A DNA stretch of 64,000 nt from Carposina sasakii (Eukaryota > Arthropoda > Insecta > Lepidoptera > Carposinidae). The notes under the pieces are model-generated. The model made no database searches. It worked only from the letters and a program-made list of their open reading frames with translations, and had not been told where the DNA came from. The stretch is from contig CP053153.1 of NCBI GenBank assembly GCA_014607495.2, positions 8,370,001 to 8,434,000 on the forward strand, in the 5' to 3' direction. Shown one piece after another: positions 44,449-57,395 of this stretch (position 1 is the stretch's first letter; every line of letters begins with the position of its first letter). The position numbers were made by a program, and so were the translations under genes.

Positions 44449-45620
44449 TAAACAGAAGCAAATCATCCTTCAAATATCTTCGAATCGATTTTTTAATCTC
44501 CCAAGGAGATGAATACCAATCTCACAACTGCCGCCTCCGGTATTTTGAATATGACAATTGACTATAATGTAAAATGCAAATTAAATTGAAGCAAGGAATC
44601 ACGTTGTCCCATATAAACTTAGTCACTCTTTTTCACCCCTTTGAAGGTTGAATTATGAGAAATCCTTCTTTAGTGGATGGCAATGTCATAAAAGGAATAC
44701 CTACGCGAAATCTTATGTTACAAGCCCTGGTTTGGCCTGCAACGTCTAAGTTCTATACAAACTATTTTTACTTATTTTACAGTCTTTGATACCTATCGTA
44801 TTTAAAAATGACGTAATATCCATCCAAACGCCTCACATACGCATTCATACAAACAACAGACGCAGTTTCTTTCGCATTTACAACTTACTCGTAACGAGTG
44901 TCCGAGGATTACTACGAGTACGAGTCAGTGATGAGAACGGGTTTTACCAAACCGTTAACTTTTTCGGCACTTAGGTTTTCACCTTAGTATTAGTAGTTAA
45001 TTTTTCATCACAAATGACGTAACTACGCTTTCTATATCTTTTACTACTGTGTTCAAGATATAGTTAATATCATAGTAACACGTCACTCATTTAAAACTGT
45101 GCAAATAGTTGATCTCGTTGGGTCAATGTGCTCGTGTTATCGCTTCTCGTATAGTATAGAACTAGTACATAATCTCGAAGCCGGTCAAAGACAGGATTTT
45201 GTTTATAGAATAGTAGATTAGATTAGATTTTATTTATAGAGTAAATTAGGAAGTTATTCACATAATGGAAACAATAAGAACATTAGTCTTAATTTTGGTG
45301 GGGTTTTGGTAAAACGATTTAAAAATTTGGGGCAATTTTTTATATAAGCATGTTACATACTTAAGTACCGTTTTATTTTAGAATTTTAGTTTTACATTTA
45401 TACGTCAGCTTTAGTATAGGTAGGTACTCATTTTATATCTCTATACAAAAGTCAGTATTTTCGCTATATAAACGATTTATTAACACATTATTAAGAATAA
45501 ATAGAACCAAAAGTAGGTAAAATAAAGAGTAAGTTAGTGTCTAATAAAGTATTTTGTACCTTAACTGGTTTCACAAAGCTCGCTAATACGCCACGTTTAA
45601 TTTAACCATACCAGAAGAAA
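44449..45620. other. Intergenic, nothing recognised
   Basis: No element ends, motif or credible frame. Confidence 0.35.
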
Positions 45621-45624
45621 TATA

Positions 45625-46220
45625 ACACACACATCAGCCTATTGGAGACCACTGTTGGAATTAGGCCTTCAGCAGCACACGACACAACGCTTGGTCTACC
45701 GTTTTCGCCAATCACTATTCAATTCAATTTTGCGATATGTCGTCTCTCTATCGCTTACACGGAGACAATCACTATTCACTACCCGCCGCTCTCTTCAAGT
45801 CATCAGTCTATTTAGCCGGCCTGTCTAAACGTCCAAATGCCACGCTTGCCGAGTCGTCCATCGGTTGAACGGTGTGACCAGCCCACTGCAACTTCAATTT
45901 GCTTTACTTACTTTAGATTATGTCTGTTACATGCTATGCTAATGGAAACTATCCCCTACCGGATAGTTGTTTAGGACTTTTCTATTAGCGAGATACCGAT
46001 CATTTCACCTTTTCATAGTTCTCTGAGAGACATGCTTCCACGTTTTGGCTCCGTAGGTCATACATAACTGTAGGACGCACTGATCAAACACCCGGGTCTT
46101 TTGACATTTTGGCAATGATGGCTCATTGATATGACACAACTTTTCCCGAATGCCGCTCAGACAAACTGTACTCCGGTGCTTTCACTCTCAGAGTTGTCTT
46201 TTCCCAACTTTTATTTATTT
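45625..46220. repeat. Decayed interspersed repeat
   Basis: 'atcagcctattggagaccac' followed by 'cacgttttggctccgtaggt' and 'cgcactgatcaaacacccgg', phrases that recur in lepidopteran LINE-derived repeats. The origin is not resolved. Confidence 0.4.
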
Positions 46221-46221
46221 A

Positions 46222-46430
46222 TAGTGGACGCCCGCGACTCCGTCCGCGTGGACTACAGAAAAAACAAAATGTCGAAATTATCCGGGATAAAAACATTTTC
46301 CCGGGATAAAAACCTATATGTTAAGTGGAACCTGTCACAATATATTCCTGAAAACTGCATCGAAATCGGTTCACCCGTTTCTGAGATTAGGGTGCACAAA
46401 CATACAGATAAACAGACAAAAATGTGTTGA
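46222..46430 (+). repeat. SINE/RTE-type fragment
   Basis: Begins AGTGGACGCCCGCGACTCCG, then 'ttttcccgggataaaaacc' and 'gaaatcggttcacccgttt', ending 'aaacagacaaaaatg'. Very close to 56205-56440. Confidence 0.8.
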
Positions 46431-46637
46431 TAAAGGTCTCCTATAATATTTTTTCTCACATATCTTCCATATACAGACAGCGATCCGTTACATTTTTATT
46501 ATATGTATAGAAGATAGAAAAAGATGTATTTTAATTACTGCGAAAGTCCATCACTTCCATCGCTTGCCGATTTTACGCTCGGCGTGTCATCATCGTGAAT
46601 GCTAGACAACGTGCGCGCGCGCATAGTCTGTCGGTTC

Positions 46638-46749
46638 AGTGTTGCTCTGATCTCGATCGGTGGTTTACGCGATATTAACATTATCTAAAATGTATTGCGT
46701 TTCACGTGTGCGAAGTTAATCGAGTTATGAAGCATATGTAAAATTTTAG
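46638..46749 (+). promoter_or_regulatory. Putative promoter and non-coding exon 1 of gene 2
   Basis: An initiator-type TTCAGT (A at 46638) follows a GCGCGCGC tract, and the downstream sequence is less AT-rich than its surroundings. The stretch ends at a strong donor, TTTTAG|GTGAGT (46749/46750). No coding frame fits, but two short upstream ORFs are present: ATG at 46690 (9 codons then TAA) and an ATG AAG CAT ATG TAA. The exon would splice to the acceptor at 55679. The transcription start is inferred and no RNA evidence is available. Confidence 0.45.
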
Positions 46750-47018
46750 GTGAGTACTGATTTTCCCCATTGACTTTCCCCAATGAAACATGACAAATGT
46801 TAAAAATTTACTTTATATGTAATATTTTATATAAAAAAATCATTATGCTAATACGATGTGTTCCATTTACTTTATACTTATTAATTATTTTTTATGTAAG
46901 TATTATTGTTAAAGTTATTGCTAGGTATTAAGGGTTCCTGGATAGAACAGCTAAATTGTAGAAAATTGTTAATCAACGACCAACTCTTGAATTGTTAACT
47001 AAAATCATTATAAATATA

Positions 47019-47594
47019 CAGTATTTTTGTGACAGCCAGGGAAATATTGATATGGTGACTTCAGACCATAATTCTGAGGCGAAAACTAGTGAAAATGTTC
47101 GCAGGCCAGTTCCTAAATTTTTCGATTTTTTAAAGTTTTTTCAGAAAAAAAAATTAGTGTAGTTCGTTTAAGTGGGCCTTAGATAATGACTTTAAAACAA
47201 AATTTTTACCTGTGGATGATATAAAAAAAATTGAAGTCAAAAAAGTTCAATTAACTGATCGACCCCAATGGAGAGTCACAACTCACAAGTGATCCAAAAA
47301 ACAGCAATGTATCACTCAATAACCAATAAGCCAATTTAACTACTCACAGGACCGCCCTATACAATGTATAATAACACTGTAGTGTACTCCGATTATTTAT
47401 TTATTTATTAGGGTAAATACAGTGTATCACACATTTTAATATTCGGTTACCTCTAAACCTGTATAGGTTTGTGGAGGCAATGACATTCGGTTACTCCATT
47501 TGTACACGACGCCTTTTAGTATATTTATTACATTTAGTATTCAGATGAAGTCGTATAACTCAAAACAATTTGCCTGGCTGTCTCACACACCCTG
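47019..47594. mobile_element. MITE family G copy C
   Basis: Left 'tttgtgacagccagggaaa', right GCCTGGCTGTCTCACACACC, interior 'cttcagaccataattctgag'. About 100 bp longer than other copies because of extra sequence around 47385-47530. Confidence 0.75.
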
Positions 47595-47639
47595 CATAAA
47601 GGGAATACTCCTTTTGAGCGAAAGGCTATGAATAGATAC

Positions 47640-48080
47640 GATAAGATAAAACCTCCTCCTTTATAGGGTGCCGTACCCAGCGGGTAAAAATGGGACCTAT
47701 TACCAACTATTACTAAGACTTCGCTGTCTGTCTGTCCGTCCATCCGTCTGTCTGTCATCAGGCTGTAGGTATCTCAAGAACCGCCATAGATAGTTGCAAT
47801 TTTCACAAATTATAAGTTCTTATTCTTTATTATACACACAGAAAACACAAATGATAATAAAGATAATGTACAAAGGCGAGCTTATCTCTGACAGAGATTT
47901 CTTCTAGTTCAGTTAACATTTTGTGATTGGTAAATGTAAGGATATCATACGTGCACATCCAAATTATAAAAAAACACAATAAATCTGTTGCCGCTATACC
48001 AACAAATACTAAAAACAAACCGTTTACCAAGTCAATGGTACGGAACCCTTCGTGCGCGAGTACGACTCGCTTTTAGCCGG
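47640..48080 (-). repeat. 'gtacggaacccttcg' interspersed repeat
   Basis: 'tagggtgccgtacccagcgg', a CTGTCTGTC microsatellite (47715-47757), 'ggctgtaggtatctcaagaa' and, after unrelated sequence, 'tggtacggaacccttcgtgc'. A common insect repeat, here interrupted at about 47825-48025. Confidence 0.55.
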
Positions 48081-48554
48081 CTTTTAAGTCGCCAAGCCAA
48101 AACAAACTCTCTCATCATATTTTATTTGGTTGTTGGAAATGCCACGGTTAAGTGGTCAATGAAATGTCAGAAATCACGATTCAATTACCATTTACAATAG
48201 CGTAATTAGGGCTGAGTAGGTTTATCTTACAACCACCGTCGTCGGTTAAATTGTAAAATCTGTTTTTGGCCATTAATTTAATTCATAAATATATACATAT
48301 CACACGGTGTGTTCCCGAAATGGGGTAGCCGGAACTGCAAGTTCATAAAGGAGATCTCACAGACACTTTAGCAAAGAGAGGATAGATGTAAATGATCAGT
48401 GTCAAGTTGCTAGCTTATCGCCTGAGAGAATGCCCAAGTTCCTGAGTCGACTCTTACGACACACACAGACGGGGATGAAGCTGATCTTAGGTTAATGATT
48501 GGTCTAAGTAGCTGATGTATTCTCATTAAATAATTTAATACGTATACATACATA

Positions 48555-48805
48555 GGCCGCGTGGTGCCGACAGAGTAGAATTCGTACCACCCCATGTCTG
48601 CCCGTGGGTATCGTACGAGGCGATTAAGGGTTTCCGGGAGGTGGGCAGCAGCGCCTCCCGTGTTGACAACATAGTCCAAAATACAAACTGCGGTCACCAA
48701 ACCGCCTGCCCAGCGTGGTGACTATGGGCAAATTCCCCCATGGCAGTCTTGTGGCGTGCCCTGGGGGAGGCCTACATCCAGCAGTGGACTGCAATAGACT
48801 TTAAT
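48555..48805 (-). repeat. CATCATCAGCC-type repeat
   Basis: Reverse of the 9993-10262 repeat: 'ggccgcgtggtgccgacaga' to 'gcagtggactgcaatagac'. Confidence 0.8.
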
Positions 48806-49125
48806 TGAATAGTGAATCAAAATACCTATATATGTATACAATTAGGTATACTTATTAGGGTGCCTATATTAAATAAATGACTCGTTTTAAGTGCACATAG
48901 CGTATTATGGATAGCTGAGAAACCTAACGTAGCTTGACAGGCACTCTGTCGGTTTTTCAAAAGAAAAATCTCAAAGGTTTTTCTTCGGTTCCCAGTATTA
49001 TGTTGCTGGATAAAGGATCGCTGCCAGAAAATATGGTTTTATTTTAAATGACCTCTTTTGTATTCAGACGCTGAATTCTCATCATAGCAATAAAAATATT
49101 CCGAGTTATTAAATAAATAAGTATA

Positions 49126-49508
49126 CAAGGTGATTTTTGGTCGTCAACGTTCCCAAAAACGACGGAATCTCCTCATCATTACGATCATTTTTCTTCATGG
49201 AAGCATACCTGGGAAGTGTCGGATTTCCAAAATATTAAAGTCCAAAGTTAAGTAAATAGACTGCGTTTTTCTGCATAAATGCAAATTGACGCGTGTAGCA
49301 AGATTTTTTCACGAGAAATAATCAATATCTGTCTATGAAAAAACAAGCATAAATACTGAACACTATAAATTTCGCCCGATCAAGTAATTAAAAGAATTTT
49401 TTCAAAAAAATTTACATCGATTCCCAGATTTTTTTTGGCATAAACTTACTTTATTTGATGTATAGAGTACGTACCCTTCGTTAAGGATAGCAACGAAAAA
49501 ACATCCTG
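49126..49508 (-). mobile_element. MITE family M copy 4 (383 bp)
   Basis: Starts CAAGGTGATTTTTGGTCGTC and ends CAACGAAAAAACATCCTG, with TA flanks. Full length and inverted relative to copy 1. Confidence 0.85.
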
Positions 49509-49835
49509 TATATTATATTAGCGGACCCAAGCGCCACCGTCAATACTTTATGAATGAGGGGTTTCGGGGTTTTTGGATTCAATACATTATTCTGCCCTCG
49601 ATTCAACATTAAGAATTAAGGCCCACCTGCAGTGAATGCGGTAATTTACTTAGATTTAATTTAAATGTCCAATTAGCACACACTATGTCGTCTTGCTTCT
49701 TCCCATATAAACAGAAAAATCGACGTGATAGACGTCATTCAGAGGTAAATCTTGATGATGTGGTTCGGATCTCAATCGAGTAATGCAAATAAACTATAAT
49801 AATAAAATTATTTATAAAGAAATGGAAAAAATTCT

Positions 49836-49909
49836 TCACCGGAGTGGGAATCGAACCCACGACCTCTGCATACCGTGCTAGTGCTCTTACCACTGAGCTA
49901 CCGGGTCAC
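49836..49909 (-). repeat. tRNA-like sequence (SINE head)
   Basis: On minus: GTGACCCGGTAGCTCAGTGG (A box), then GTCGTGGGTTCGATTCCCAC (complete T arm with B box). The D and T arms fold, but the 5' GTGACCC cannot pair with the 3' TCCGGTG. It is therefore most likely a tRNA-derived SINE head and not a working tRNA gene. Confidence 0.6.
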
Positions 49910-50469
49910 TATAATAATCTCGGAGGCATCAAAAATGGGACTAAAGCAAAACGTGTCAATACCAACAGGTTCCTACGCGAAGCATCTCGTATCTAATCAT
50001 TTCGAACCCATAAACCATCGTAAGGTAATAGAAACCACATCTTACGCATTTTCCGCATGTGGTCCTTAGAGCTTGTTGCCATTTGTTACAAATGCTTAAT
50101 CTAGATTCAAGTTAATTGATTAATTCATGCTCGCTGCTTAGCTGTTTTGACATTAACTCAAAGAGTGTACGTGTATAAATAGTAATATAAACAGAAGCAT
50201 TTGCTGCAAGTGGCCCTAAAATAAATAAAAATAAAGAAGACTTATGAGTGAATCTGGCCTTGAAATTAACAAAATTAAAAGTTTATTATAAGAGCATAGG
50301 CCTTTGATCGAGATCCCTCACCAAGGTATGAGCTTTAATTAAAAGTTAGATGAACATAATTGATTGACTGCATCGAATGTTAAGCAAAACAAAACGATGT
50401 TGTTATTTGAAATTTAAAGGCTCTGTTTAATGAAATTATAGAAATGAAGTAAAAGGCTTGAGTGATATA

Positions 50470-50930
50470 CAGGGTGTTTGTGACAGCCAGGCAAATACTG
50501 AGATACTGAACAGTACCATTGTTTTGAGTTAAACGACAGTGTTATCACTCGCAGGAAATTAATTTTCGATTTGATTATTCGCAATGTTTGCTTTCTGTGC
50601 CAATTGTATCGGGCGATCCTGTGCCTAGTTAAATAGGTTTATTGGTTATTTTGTGATACATTTCTGTTTTTTGGATCACTTGTGACTCTCCTTTGGGGTT
50701 GATCAGTTCATTTAATTTTTTTGAAAGCAACTTTTTTTTATTATCCAAACGTTAAAATTTTATTTTTAAGTAATTATTTAAGGAACTACTTAAACGAACC
50801 ACACTATTTTTTCCCTGAAAATGTCGGAAATATTTAGAATTTTCCTGCAAAAATTTTCACTGGTTTTCATCTCAGAATCATGGTCTGAAGTCACCATATC
50901 AATATTTGCCTGGCTGTCACAAACACCCTG
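50470..50930. mobile_element. MITE family G copy D (461 bp)
   Basis: Well-preserved ends CAGGGTGTTTGTGACAGCCA and, inverted at the right, TGGCTGTCACAAACACCCTG, flanked by TATA. The best copy of the family here. Confidence 0.85.
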
Positions 50931-52152
50931 TATACTTATCTTTGTAGGTATAAAGGCAAAATTGAATTATTATTACAGGCAGTGTCTTGCTTTATTGCCA
51001 AGTTATTATTTTTAATTAAGGGCTTATTTTTCCTTATGGGCAGATAGTGAAGGGTAAAGTTGACCCAGTCCCTATCTTATTCAAATTTTAGAGAAAGACA
51101 GGAAAAACGCACTTAAAGCTTTCTTATAACTTATACGCAATGAACATACTATGCTTTATTCTAGTACCGTCTAATAAGTAAAACGAATAGCTCTCTAGGG
51201 CTGTTTGTTAAAGTATCTATTTATGGACTACGGAACCTCTATTTCAGTAGCAGTTTATTACTCAAGGGACTGCGTTATACAAGGGTGTAAAAAGAGGATT
51301 TGACACTAAGTTGCTTCAAATGTGTGTACGTGGTCACGGGTTCTGGAGAACTTCTTATTCTATGACGTATATACCTATAGAAGTTTTACAAAACCAAAAT
51401 CCGTGCGGACGGAAAACTTACATTACAATGTCAAGTGTCATAATAATCAACTGCTACAAAAGACGTGTGCGGACCGGATGTGCCTTTGGTACCTCCGCTT
51501 CCATCACCTAATTAATTCTCCCACGAATTGGTCTGCGTCAACTAAGATGTCGTATTCTAAGTAGGTGCAGATGGTGAGCCAAGACAGTGCTAAAAATATG
51601 GGTCACACTCATCGATAAAACGGACTAATAAATAATTGACATCCCAACACGTTATTCAAGATAAGAGAACATATAGATATTAGCGATGCTTTGCGATACA
51701 ATTTATTAATAACTAAGTACCAAATATAATTTAATGATAATAATATTTATTGATGAATGAACCTTCCCATTTTATTAACAGACCTTGACGAAGGGACACT
51801 CTGTCAATTTTTCCGTTAGTTTAGTTTAGTGAGCAATTCACGTTTATTTATGGGTCATAAATTAATTGGTCTTTGAGCAAAGTGTAGCACTTACTACGTA
51901 GAGCTAGGAATTAATTTATGGGGCATTCATGCATAGCATAGGCCTACACAAATCGCAGGCAGTAATGAGTCTAACTAATTATAGCAACGGCTGTGTAGGA
52001 ATGTATTTTAGTATCTACTTACTAGTATACATTTTAAATAATTAAAATTAAATGTTGGCATTCTCGAAACAAAAAATGTAGAAACAAAATTTGAGAATCG
52101 AAATTACATATTTATTTTGCATGATTTTATGAAGTTCACTTTCTCCCTTTCT

Positions 52153-52340
52153 CAATCATCATCATCAGCCTATTGCAGTCCACTGCTGGACATAGGCCTC
52201 CCCCAGGGCACGCTACAAGACTGCCTTGGGGGGTATTTGCACATAGTCACCACGCTGGGCAGGCGGGTTGGAGATTTGCAGTTTGTATTTTGGACTATGT
52301 TGTCAACACGGGAGGCGCTGCTGCCCACCTCCCGTAGGTA
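52153..52340 (+). repeat. CATCATCAGCC-type repeat
   Basis: 'atcatcatcagcctattgca' to 'gggaggcgctgctgcccac'; truncated relative to 9993-10262. Confidence 0.8.
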
Positions 52341-52987
52341 CTTTCTTTCTCCATACTATCTGGAAAAATAAACATGTGATTCCAGGTCTCAAATTTTGTT
52401 GATAGATTATAAGATTACCCATCACTACATCTAATCAAAGCCCCTAAAGTATTAGTGCAGTATATAGGGATATTACGTGTGTGTCATTCATGCGTGAATG
52501 CGTATCATGCTGTTCAAGCGTACCTACATAAACTTTATGAAGCGAATCTATTACGTACATATACCTACCTTTGAGGCCGTTAACTTGTGTCATTATGGCT
52601 TCCGGCAAGTGTATCATTCATCAAAACTCTTTGGTTATTATTGGATTGAAACCATAAGCATAACTTGATTGCATTACAAATTACGCGAAATTCTTTGTGG
52701 TACTCGTACTTATTTATTTGTCGGGTTTGACCCACCACTCATTCCCGCCACTGCAACTCCTGCAGTAATTATTCAGGTTTCTGTTAAAATTACAACATAC
52801 GAATAAAGATCTTTAATTTAGTTGTAAAAATAAATAAAATACCCAGACTTTAAAATTAAGTATACAGCTTCAGTATTTATCTTAATGAGAATTAATGTTC
52901 AAGAGATATAGAGATTTCATCCTGAACTCCAAATTATTCGCTCATTTACAAGATTACATTATTTTGAAATGAGAGAGTTTAATTACA

Positions 52988-53222
52988 TCCTACTCGTACT
53001 AATATTACAAACGCGAAAATTTGTGAGGATGAGTATGTAAGTATTGCTTTTTCACGCAAAAACTTCTGAATGGATATTGAAGAAACTTCACAATAATATA
53101 GCTTACATATCAAAATAATACACCTTCAATACATTATCCCGGGAAAATATTTTTATTCCGGATAATTTCGACTTTTTTTTTCTGCAGTCCAGACGGACGG
53201 AGTCGCGGGCGTCCACTAGTAA
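52988..53222 (-). repeat. SINE/RTE-type fragment
   Basis: Minus strand begins ACTAGTGGACGCCCGCGACT, then 'gaaaaaaaaagtcgaaattat'; its tail reaches 'actaatattacaaacgcg' on plus. Confidence 0.75.
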
Positions 53223-55099
53223 AAAATAAAGTAGCATTACGTTTAATAAATTAATGAAAAAGTTTAACATTGTTATAACATTTTTAATAACGAACTCCGA
53301 GATGAATGACTCAGTATGAAGTGATATATTCCGTTCCGATCCCAGCAAGTGATCCCGCAAAGGATCCGTTTTATTTAATTTTATAATTTTATTCCTATCC
53401 GATCCCGTTGCGGGATCAGATGAATATTTCATTTTAATCTATCTCTAAAATACTTTTTTCAAAGCGAACTTTAAACTAACATTTCATATCAGTAATCACC
53501 ACGGCTTTAAACTAACAAACATTAATAAATAGGTATACACAGCGATCTTTTGTTTATTTTAAAAATATGAGTCAGAAAGATCAGCGTATCAAAAATGTTG
53601 ATTCGATTATGACACTGAACTACGGTTCAGCATATCGAATAAATGAACAGACTCACTTAAGTTTTTGCTTAATTTGTAGATTAAAAATCCCGTTAATTTC
53701 CATTCTCGTGGGAACTTCGGAAAATCCTTTATTATTGGATTCTTATGTCATACAAAGAACACACACTGCAAGTTTCAGGTCTCTATCATTAGCTGTTGAT
53801 CATTCAGGACAAAGCATTTTATATGTAGATACCAATTACCATTCAATTTGTCCTATGCGGAATACATCAGCTGCATCCCCTTCCGTGCATATCGTAAGTA
53901 TCGACTAATGGGAACTAAGGGGCGTTCTTCTAGCTGGTAACTTATCTCTGATCATTTATTTATATGTATGTTATCATAGCGGTAGGATCTCCTTCTAATT
54001 AAATGTAGATATAATCAATTTGTCGCAGCAGTCAGACTTATTTCACTAAACAATTTGTCTTCATTTGCACTGAATTGAACTCTTTATGAATGATACAGCG
54101 CCAGCTGAGTCAAGACGGGTTACGTTTGATAAAGATAAATACTCGGGGACATTGAACTGTTGGATTTAAATTATTATATAAAACATGTTACACTCGTTAT
54201 TACAGTTTTAAATCCGAGGTTGTAAAGTGAAATTAGCCCCTTTGATATCTGCTATTACTCATGAAGTTACGACCCGAGGATTATTGATTTACACCAGAAA
54301 GTAAATTACATTAGGGCACTCACAATATGGTTCGGGATATGAGTAGTAAAATTGTCTTCTTGTCTTCTGTCACCAGCTGACTTCTTAGACTCGTCTAAAT
54401 TAAAATTATTGACACCTTTGTTCAAGAGACCCATTTCACTTGACCCGTTTTACTGTTTTGGTGGTAGTAATTTGACCATACCAAGTATGAAACAATAGGC
54501 GGTTCAGCAATCATACCGTAAACAGCGTGGGTGAAACACAGTTGTTTCTAATGTTTAGAATTTCATGTCACAACCAATTTTATTCTTTTTACCTCCTTTA
54601 GGCGACAACTTTATTTGAGTTTGTTTATTCGATTCTGTATCTACTTTACATATATCTTTTTTGTAAAAGTCTTTATTTTGACAATAGGGAATATAAAAAA
54701 TAGATACCTAGGTATATAAAATTTAATCAGAGACTATTTTTAGGCATGTACTTAATTTATTATGATCGAACACAGATATTCAGCACATAAATGCTGAAAG
54801 TATGGAAGAACCACCTTTAGTGTTTCCCTTTTTACGCTTATATAACTTATCAACCCTTAGAGTGTCATAAGTGATTCAAAAAAGCAATGTATTACACAAT
54901 TACCAATAAGCCCATTTAATTAGTCGCAGGATTACCCGTTACAGCGCGGAAACCAAACATTGCGGATACTCTATAATATTACACAATTACCAATAAGCCC
55001 ATTTAATTAGTCGCAGGATTACCCGTAACAGCGCGGAAACCAAACATTGCGGATACTCTATAAAAATGAATTTCCTTGCATACTTAATATATATATATA

Positions 55100-55345
55100 T
55101 AATCACGCCTTTATCCATTACGGGGTAGGCAGAGCACCAAGGGCCGATAGAACCACATGGTGCCACTTCTGACCAATTTTGAGGGTATAGTTGAGATGTA
55201 CAAGTTCAGTTAGTAGTGACAGGTGGTCAGCCCATCGCCTACAAAACACCAAGACCCTCTTGTCCCTCTACTGACTTGTACAGTATGCCCGGGAAGAGAA
55301 GCAGCTATATATTATACGTTTTTTTTTCACTCCCAGAGCAGCATA
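55100..55345 (+). repeat. 'cctttatccc'-type SINE-like repeat
   Basis: Preceded by a TATATATA run. 'aatcacgcctttatccatta' to 'cccgggaagagaagcagct' and 'actcccagagcagcatag'. The longest copy of this family in the window. Confidence 0.75.
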
Positions 55346-55371
55346 GAATATAAATACTTATAAATATAAAC

Positions 55372-55418
55372 ACACTTAATATAAATAAATAAATAATATA
55401 AATAAATAAATAAATATT
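55372..55418. repeat. AAAT microsatellite
   Basis: (ATAA)n-type runs, AATAAATAAATAAATAATAT and a second block, inside MITE copy E. Confidence 0.85.
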
Positions 55419-55678
55419 CATACACTTCACAACTACATTGTCGTATAACTAACTCATCACAATGTTACTTGTTCAGTATTTGCCTGGCTGTCACTCACAC
55501 CCTGTATGTATAGATATAACCCGAAATTGACTATGAAATGCTTCAGTCTGCCTACCGCACTAAAAACATGTTGCTGTGCCCAACAGGGTCATATGTTATC
55601 TGTATACTATTAATTAAGATCCTTAACTACATATGAATGCAATAAATGATTGAGTATTGAGCAATACTTTGTTTTCAG

Positions 55679-55778
55679 ATATTGGATGCTCACGGAATAA
55701 AGGAAGTGGAATATGAAGTGGAGAAGCATCTACATGTTTTTCCTCATTACAGTCATGAAGTCTAGTCAAATAAGTTAT
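55679..55778 (+). CDS. Gene 2, exon with start codon and signal peptide (partial gene)
   Basis: The acceptor TTTGTTTTCAG|AT opens an exon with a 34-nt leader, then ATG at 55713. Twenty-two codons, MKWRSIYMFFLITVMKSS then QISY, reach the donor TTAT|GTAAGT in phase 0. Positive residues followed by a hydrophobic stretch (IYMFFLITVM) look like a secretory signal peptide, so a secreted or membrane protein is likely. The next compatible exon is 62514-62589. I do not recognise the family because too little of the protein is in the window. Confidence 0.5.
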
Positions 55779-55859
55779 GTAAGTATCTTTTGAAGTTGAC
55801 TAGATTATGAGTTAAAATATAAGATAGTGTAGTCTTTTCACTTGGAAATGTACCTGGTA

Positions 55860-56005
55860 TCATGGGAGGGTTTCCGAGAGGTGGCAGCGCCTCTCATGTT
55901 TACAACATAGTGTGGAAATCACCAATCCGCCTGGCAAGCGCAGTGACTATGGGCAAAAACACCCCTGTGGCCGTAGCCTTGTGGCTGACCATTTTCAGTA
56001 TTTAG
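55860..56005 (-). repeat. CATCATCAGCC-type repeat fragment
   Basis: 'gggtttccgagaggtggca' and 'gtgactatgggcaaaaacac'; a decayed relative of 48555-48805. Confidence 0.6.
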
Positions 56006-56204
56006 ATAATGCGTTAAAGTTAAATAGACAAATCTAACACCAGACTGTGAGGTAATAATGGAAGGACGAAATCCAAAACGTAATTGCAAAGCCGATCGAT
56101 ATTTTATTTTAAACCACTTGAGCCAGTGGATAATTGTACCGCTTTGTAGGTGTTGTGTAGAAGAGGATGCCTACTAACTTTTAAATTTATTTCTTACTTA
56201 CTAG

Positions 56205-56440
56205 TGGACGCCTGCGACTCCGTCCGCGTGGGCTACAGAAAAAACAAAATGTCGAAATTATCAGGGATAAAAACATTTTCCCGGGATAAAAAGAAGCCTA
56301 TATGTTAAGTGAGACCTGCTACAATATATTACTGAAAACTGCATCGAAATCGGTTCAGCCGTTTCTGAGATTAGCGTGCACAAACGCACAGGTAAACAGT
56401 CAAACCGACAAACAGCCAAAAATCATTTTTTGGGTACTAT
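56205..56440 (+). repeat. SINE/RTE-type fragment
   Basis: TAGTGGACGCCTGCGACTCC core, 'ttttcccgggataaaaag', 'gaaatcggttcagccgttt' and a CAAAC-rich tail. Its flank 'aggtctcctataatatttt' is shared with 46432 onward, so the family extends beyond the core. Confidence 0.8.
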
Positions 56441-56866
56441 TGCGTAGATAAAGGTCTCCTATAATATTTTTTCTCATATATCTTCATGTACAGACAGCGA
56501 TCCGTTACGTTTTTATTATATGTAGGTATAGAAGATATAGATAATGATTTTTGTGATCGGGCAAAATGATTCTAAAGCACGTTTTTGGAAGGTATGTATA
56601 TTTACAATGCCTTTGTCCATTAACACGGAAAATTCACGAACGGTTTGTTGATCATAAAGCGAGATAGTATATCTAGATACCTACCTATACGGTAGCTATA
56701 TGATAATATAGGTATATGGTCATTTTATTCGGGAAACAAACGTCTGACACATCTATGCACTCACGACATTATTGTCGATTCTAATCTAACCCTTATAGGG
56801 TGAGTGGGGGGAAGATGGAAAAAGGGGTAAGACAAAAATCACTCATAACGCCCAATTATGTACCTA

Positions 56867-57250
56867 CAGGATGTTTTTTTGTGGCCACCTTTAACGAAGG
56901 GTACGTATTCTATACATGAAATAAAGTAAGTTTATGCCAAAAAAAATGCTGGGAAAAAAAAAATTTTTTTTTGAAAAAATTTTTTTAATTCCTTGATCGT
57001 GCGAAATTTATAGTGTCTAGTATTTATGTTAGTTTTTTTATAGACAGATATTAATTATTTTTCTTGAAAAAATCCTGCTACGCGCGTCTATGTGCATTTA
57101 TGCAGAAAAACGCAGTCTATTTACTCAACTTTGGACCCTAATATTTTGGAAACCAGACACTTCCCAGGTATGCTTCCATGGAGAAAAATGATCATGATGA
57201 TGAGGAGATTCCGCAGTTTTCGGGAACGTTGACGACCAAAAATCAACCTG
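56867..57250 (+). mobile_element. MITE family M copy 5 (384 bp)
   Basis: CAGGATGTTTTTTTGTGGCC to GACCAAAAATCAACCTG, nearly the same as copy 1 and in the same orientation. Confidence 0.85.
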
Positions 57251-57395
57251 TATAGTATTTTAAGCGCTAGCAACTTTGTTCAAGCCGGCATTTTATTACC
57301 CCTCGCCCCTCAGCGGCAGCCATCGCTCAGATCGTGCAGTTGTGTTTGCGAGCATAATTTGTGGCCGTCATGTGGCCGGTGACCATTGAGTTATA

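Larger units (their letters stand above)
54850..55504. mobile_element. MITE family G copy E, rearranged
   Basis: The right end is intact (GCCTGGCTGTCACTCACACC, CTG at 55504). The left end is missing. An internal 87-bp segment is duplicated in tandem (54891-54977 and 54978-55064), and the 'cctttatcc' SINE-like repeat is inserted at about 55100-55345. Confidence 0.7.
46750..55678 (+). other. Putative intron 1 of gene 2 (8.9 kb)
   Basis: It begins GTGAGTACTG and ends TTTGTTTTCAG. It holds MITEs and SINE-like repeats listed separately. I see nothing identifiable in 48081-48540, 50931-52150, 52372-52985 or 53223-54850. The open frame at 53567-53908 has no recognisable domain, though it ends near a donor-like ATC|GTAAGT. 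Confidence 0.4.

Noticed and set aside
49836..49909. Functional tRNA gene on the minus strand
   Set aside because: A and B boxes and the T arm are good, but the acceptor stem cannot pair; related partial copies at 19680 and 43868 indicate a SINE head.
53567..53908. 113-codon + frame with a donor-like end
   Set aside because: No recognisable domain, no acceptor identified, and no phase link to gene 2; kept only as a note in the intron.
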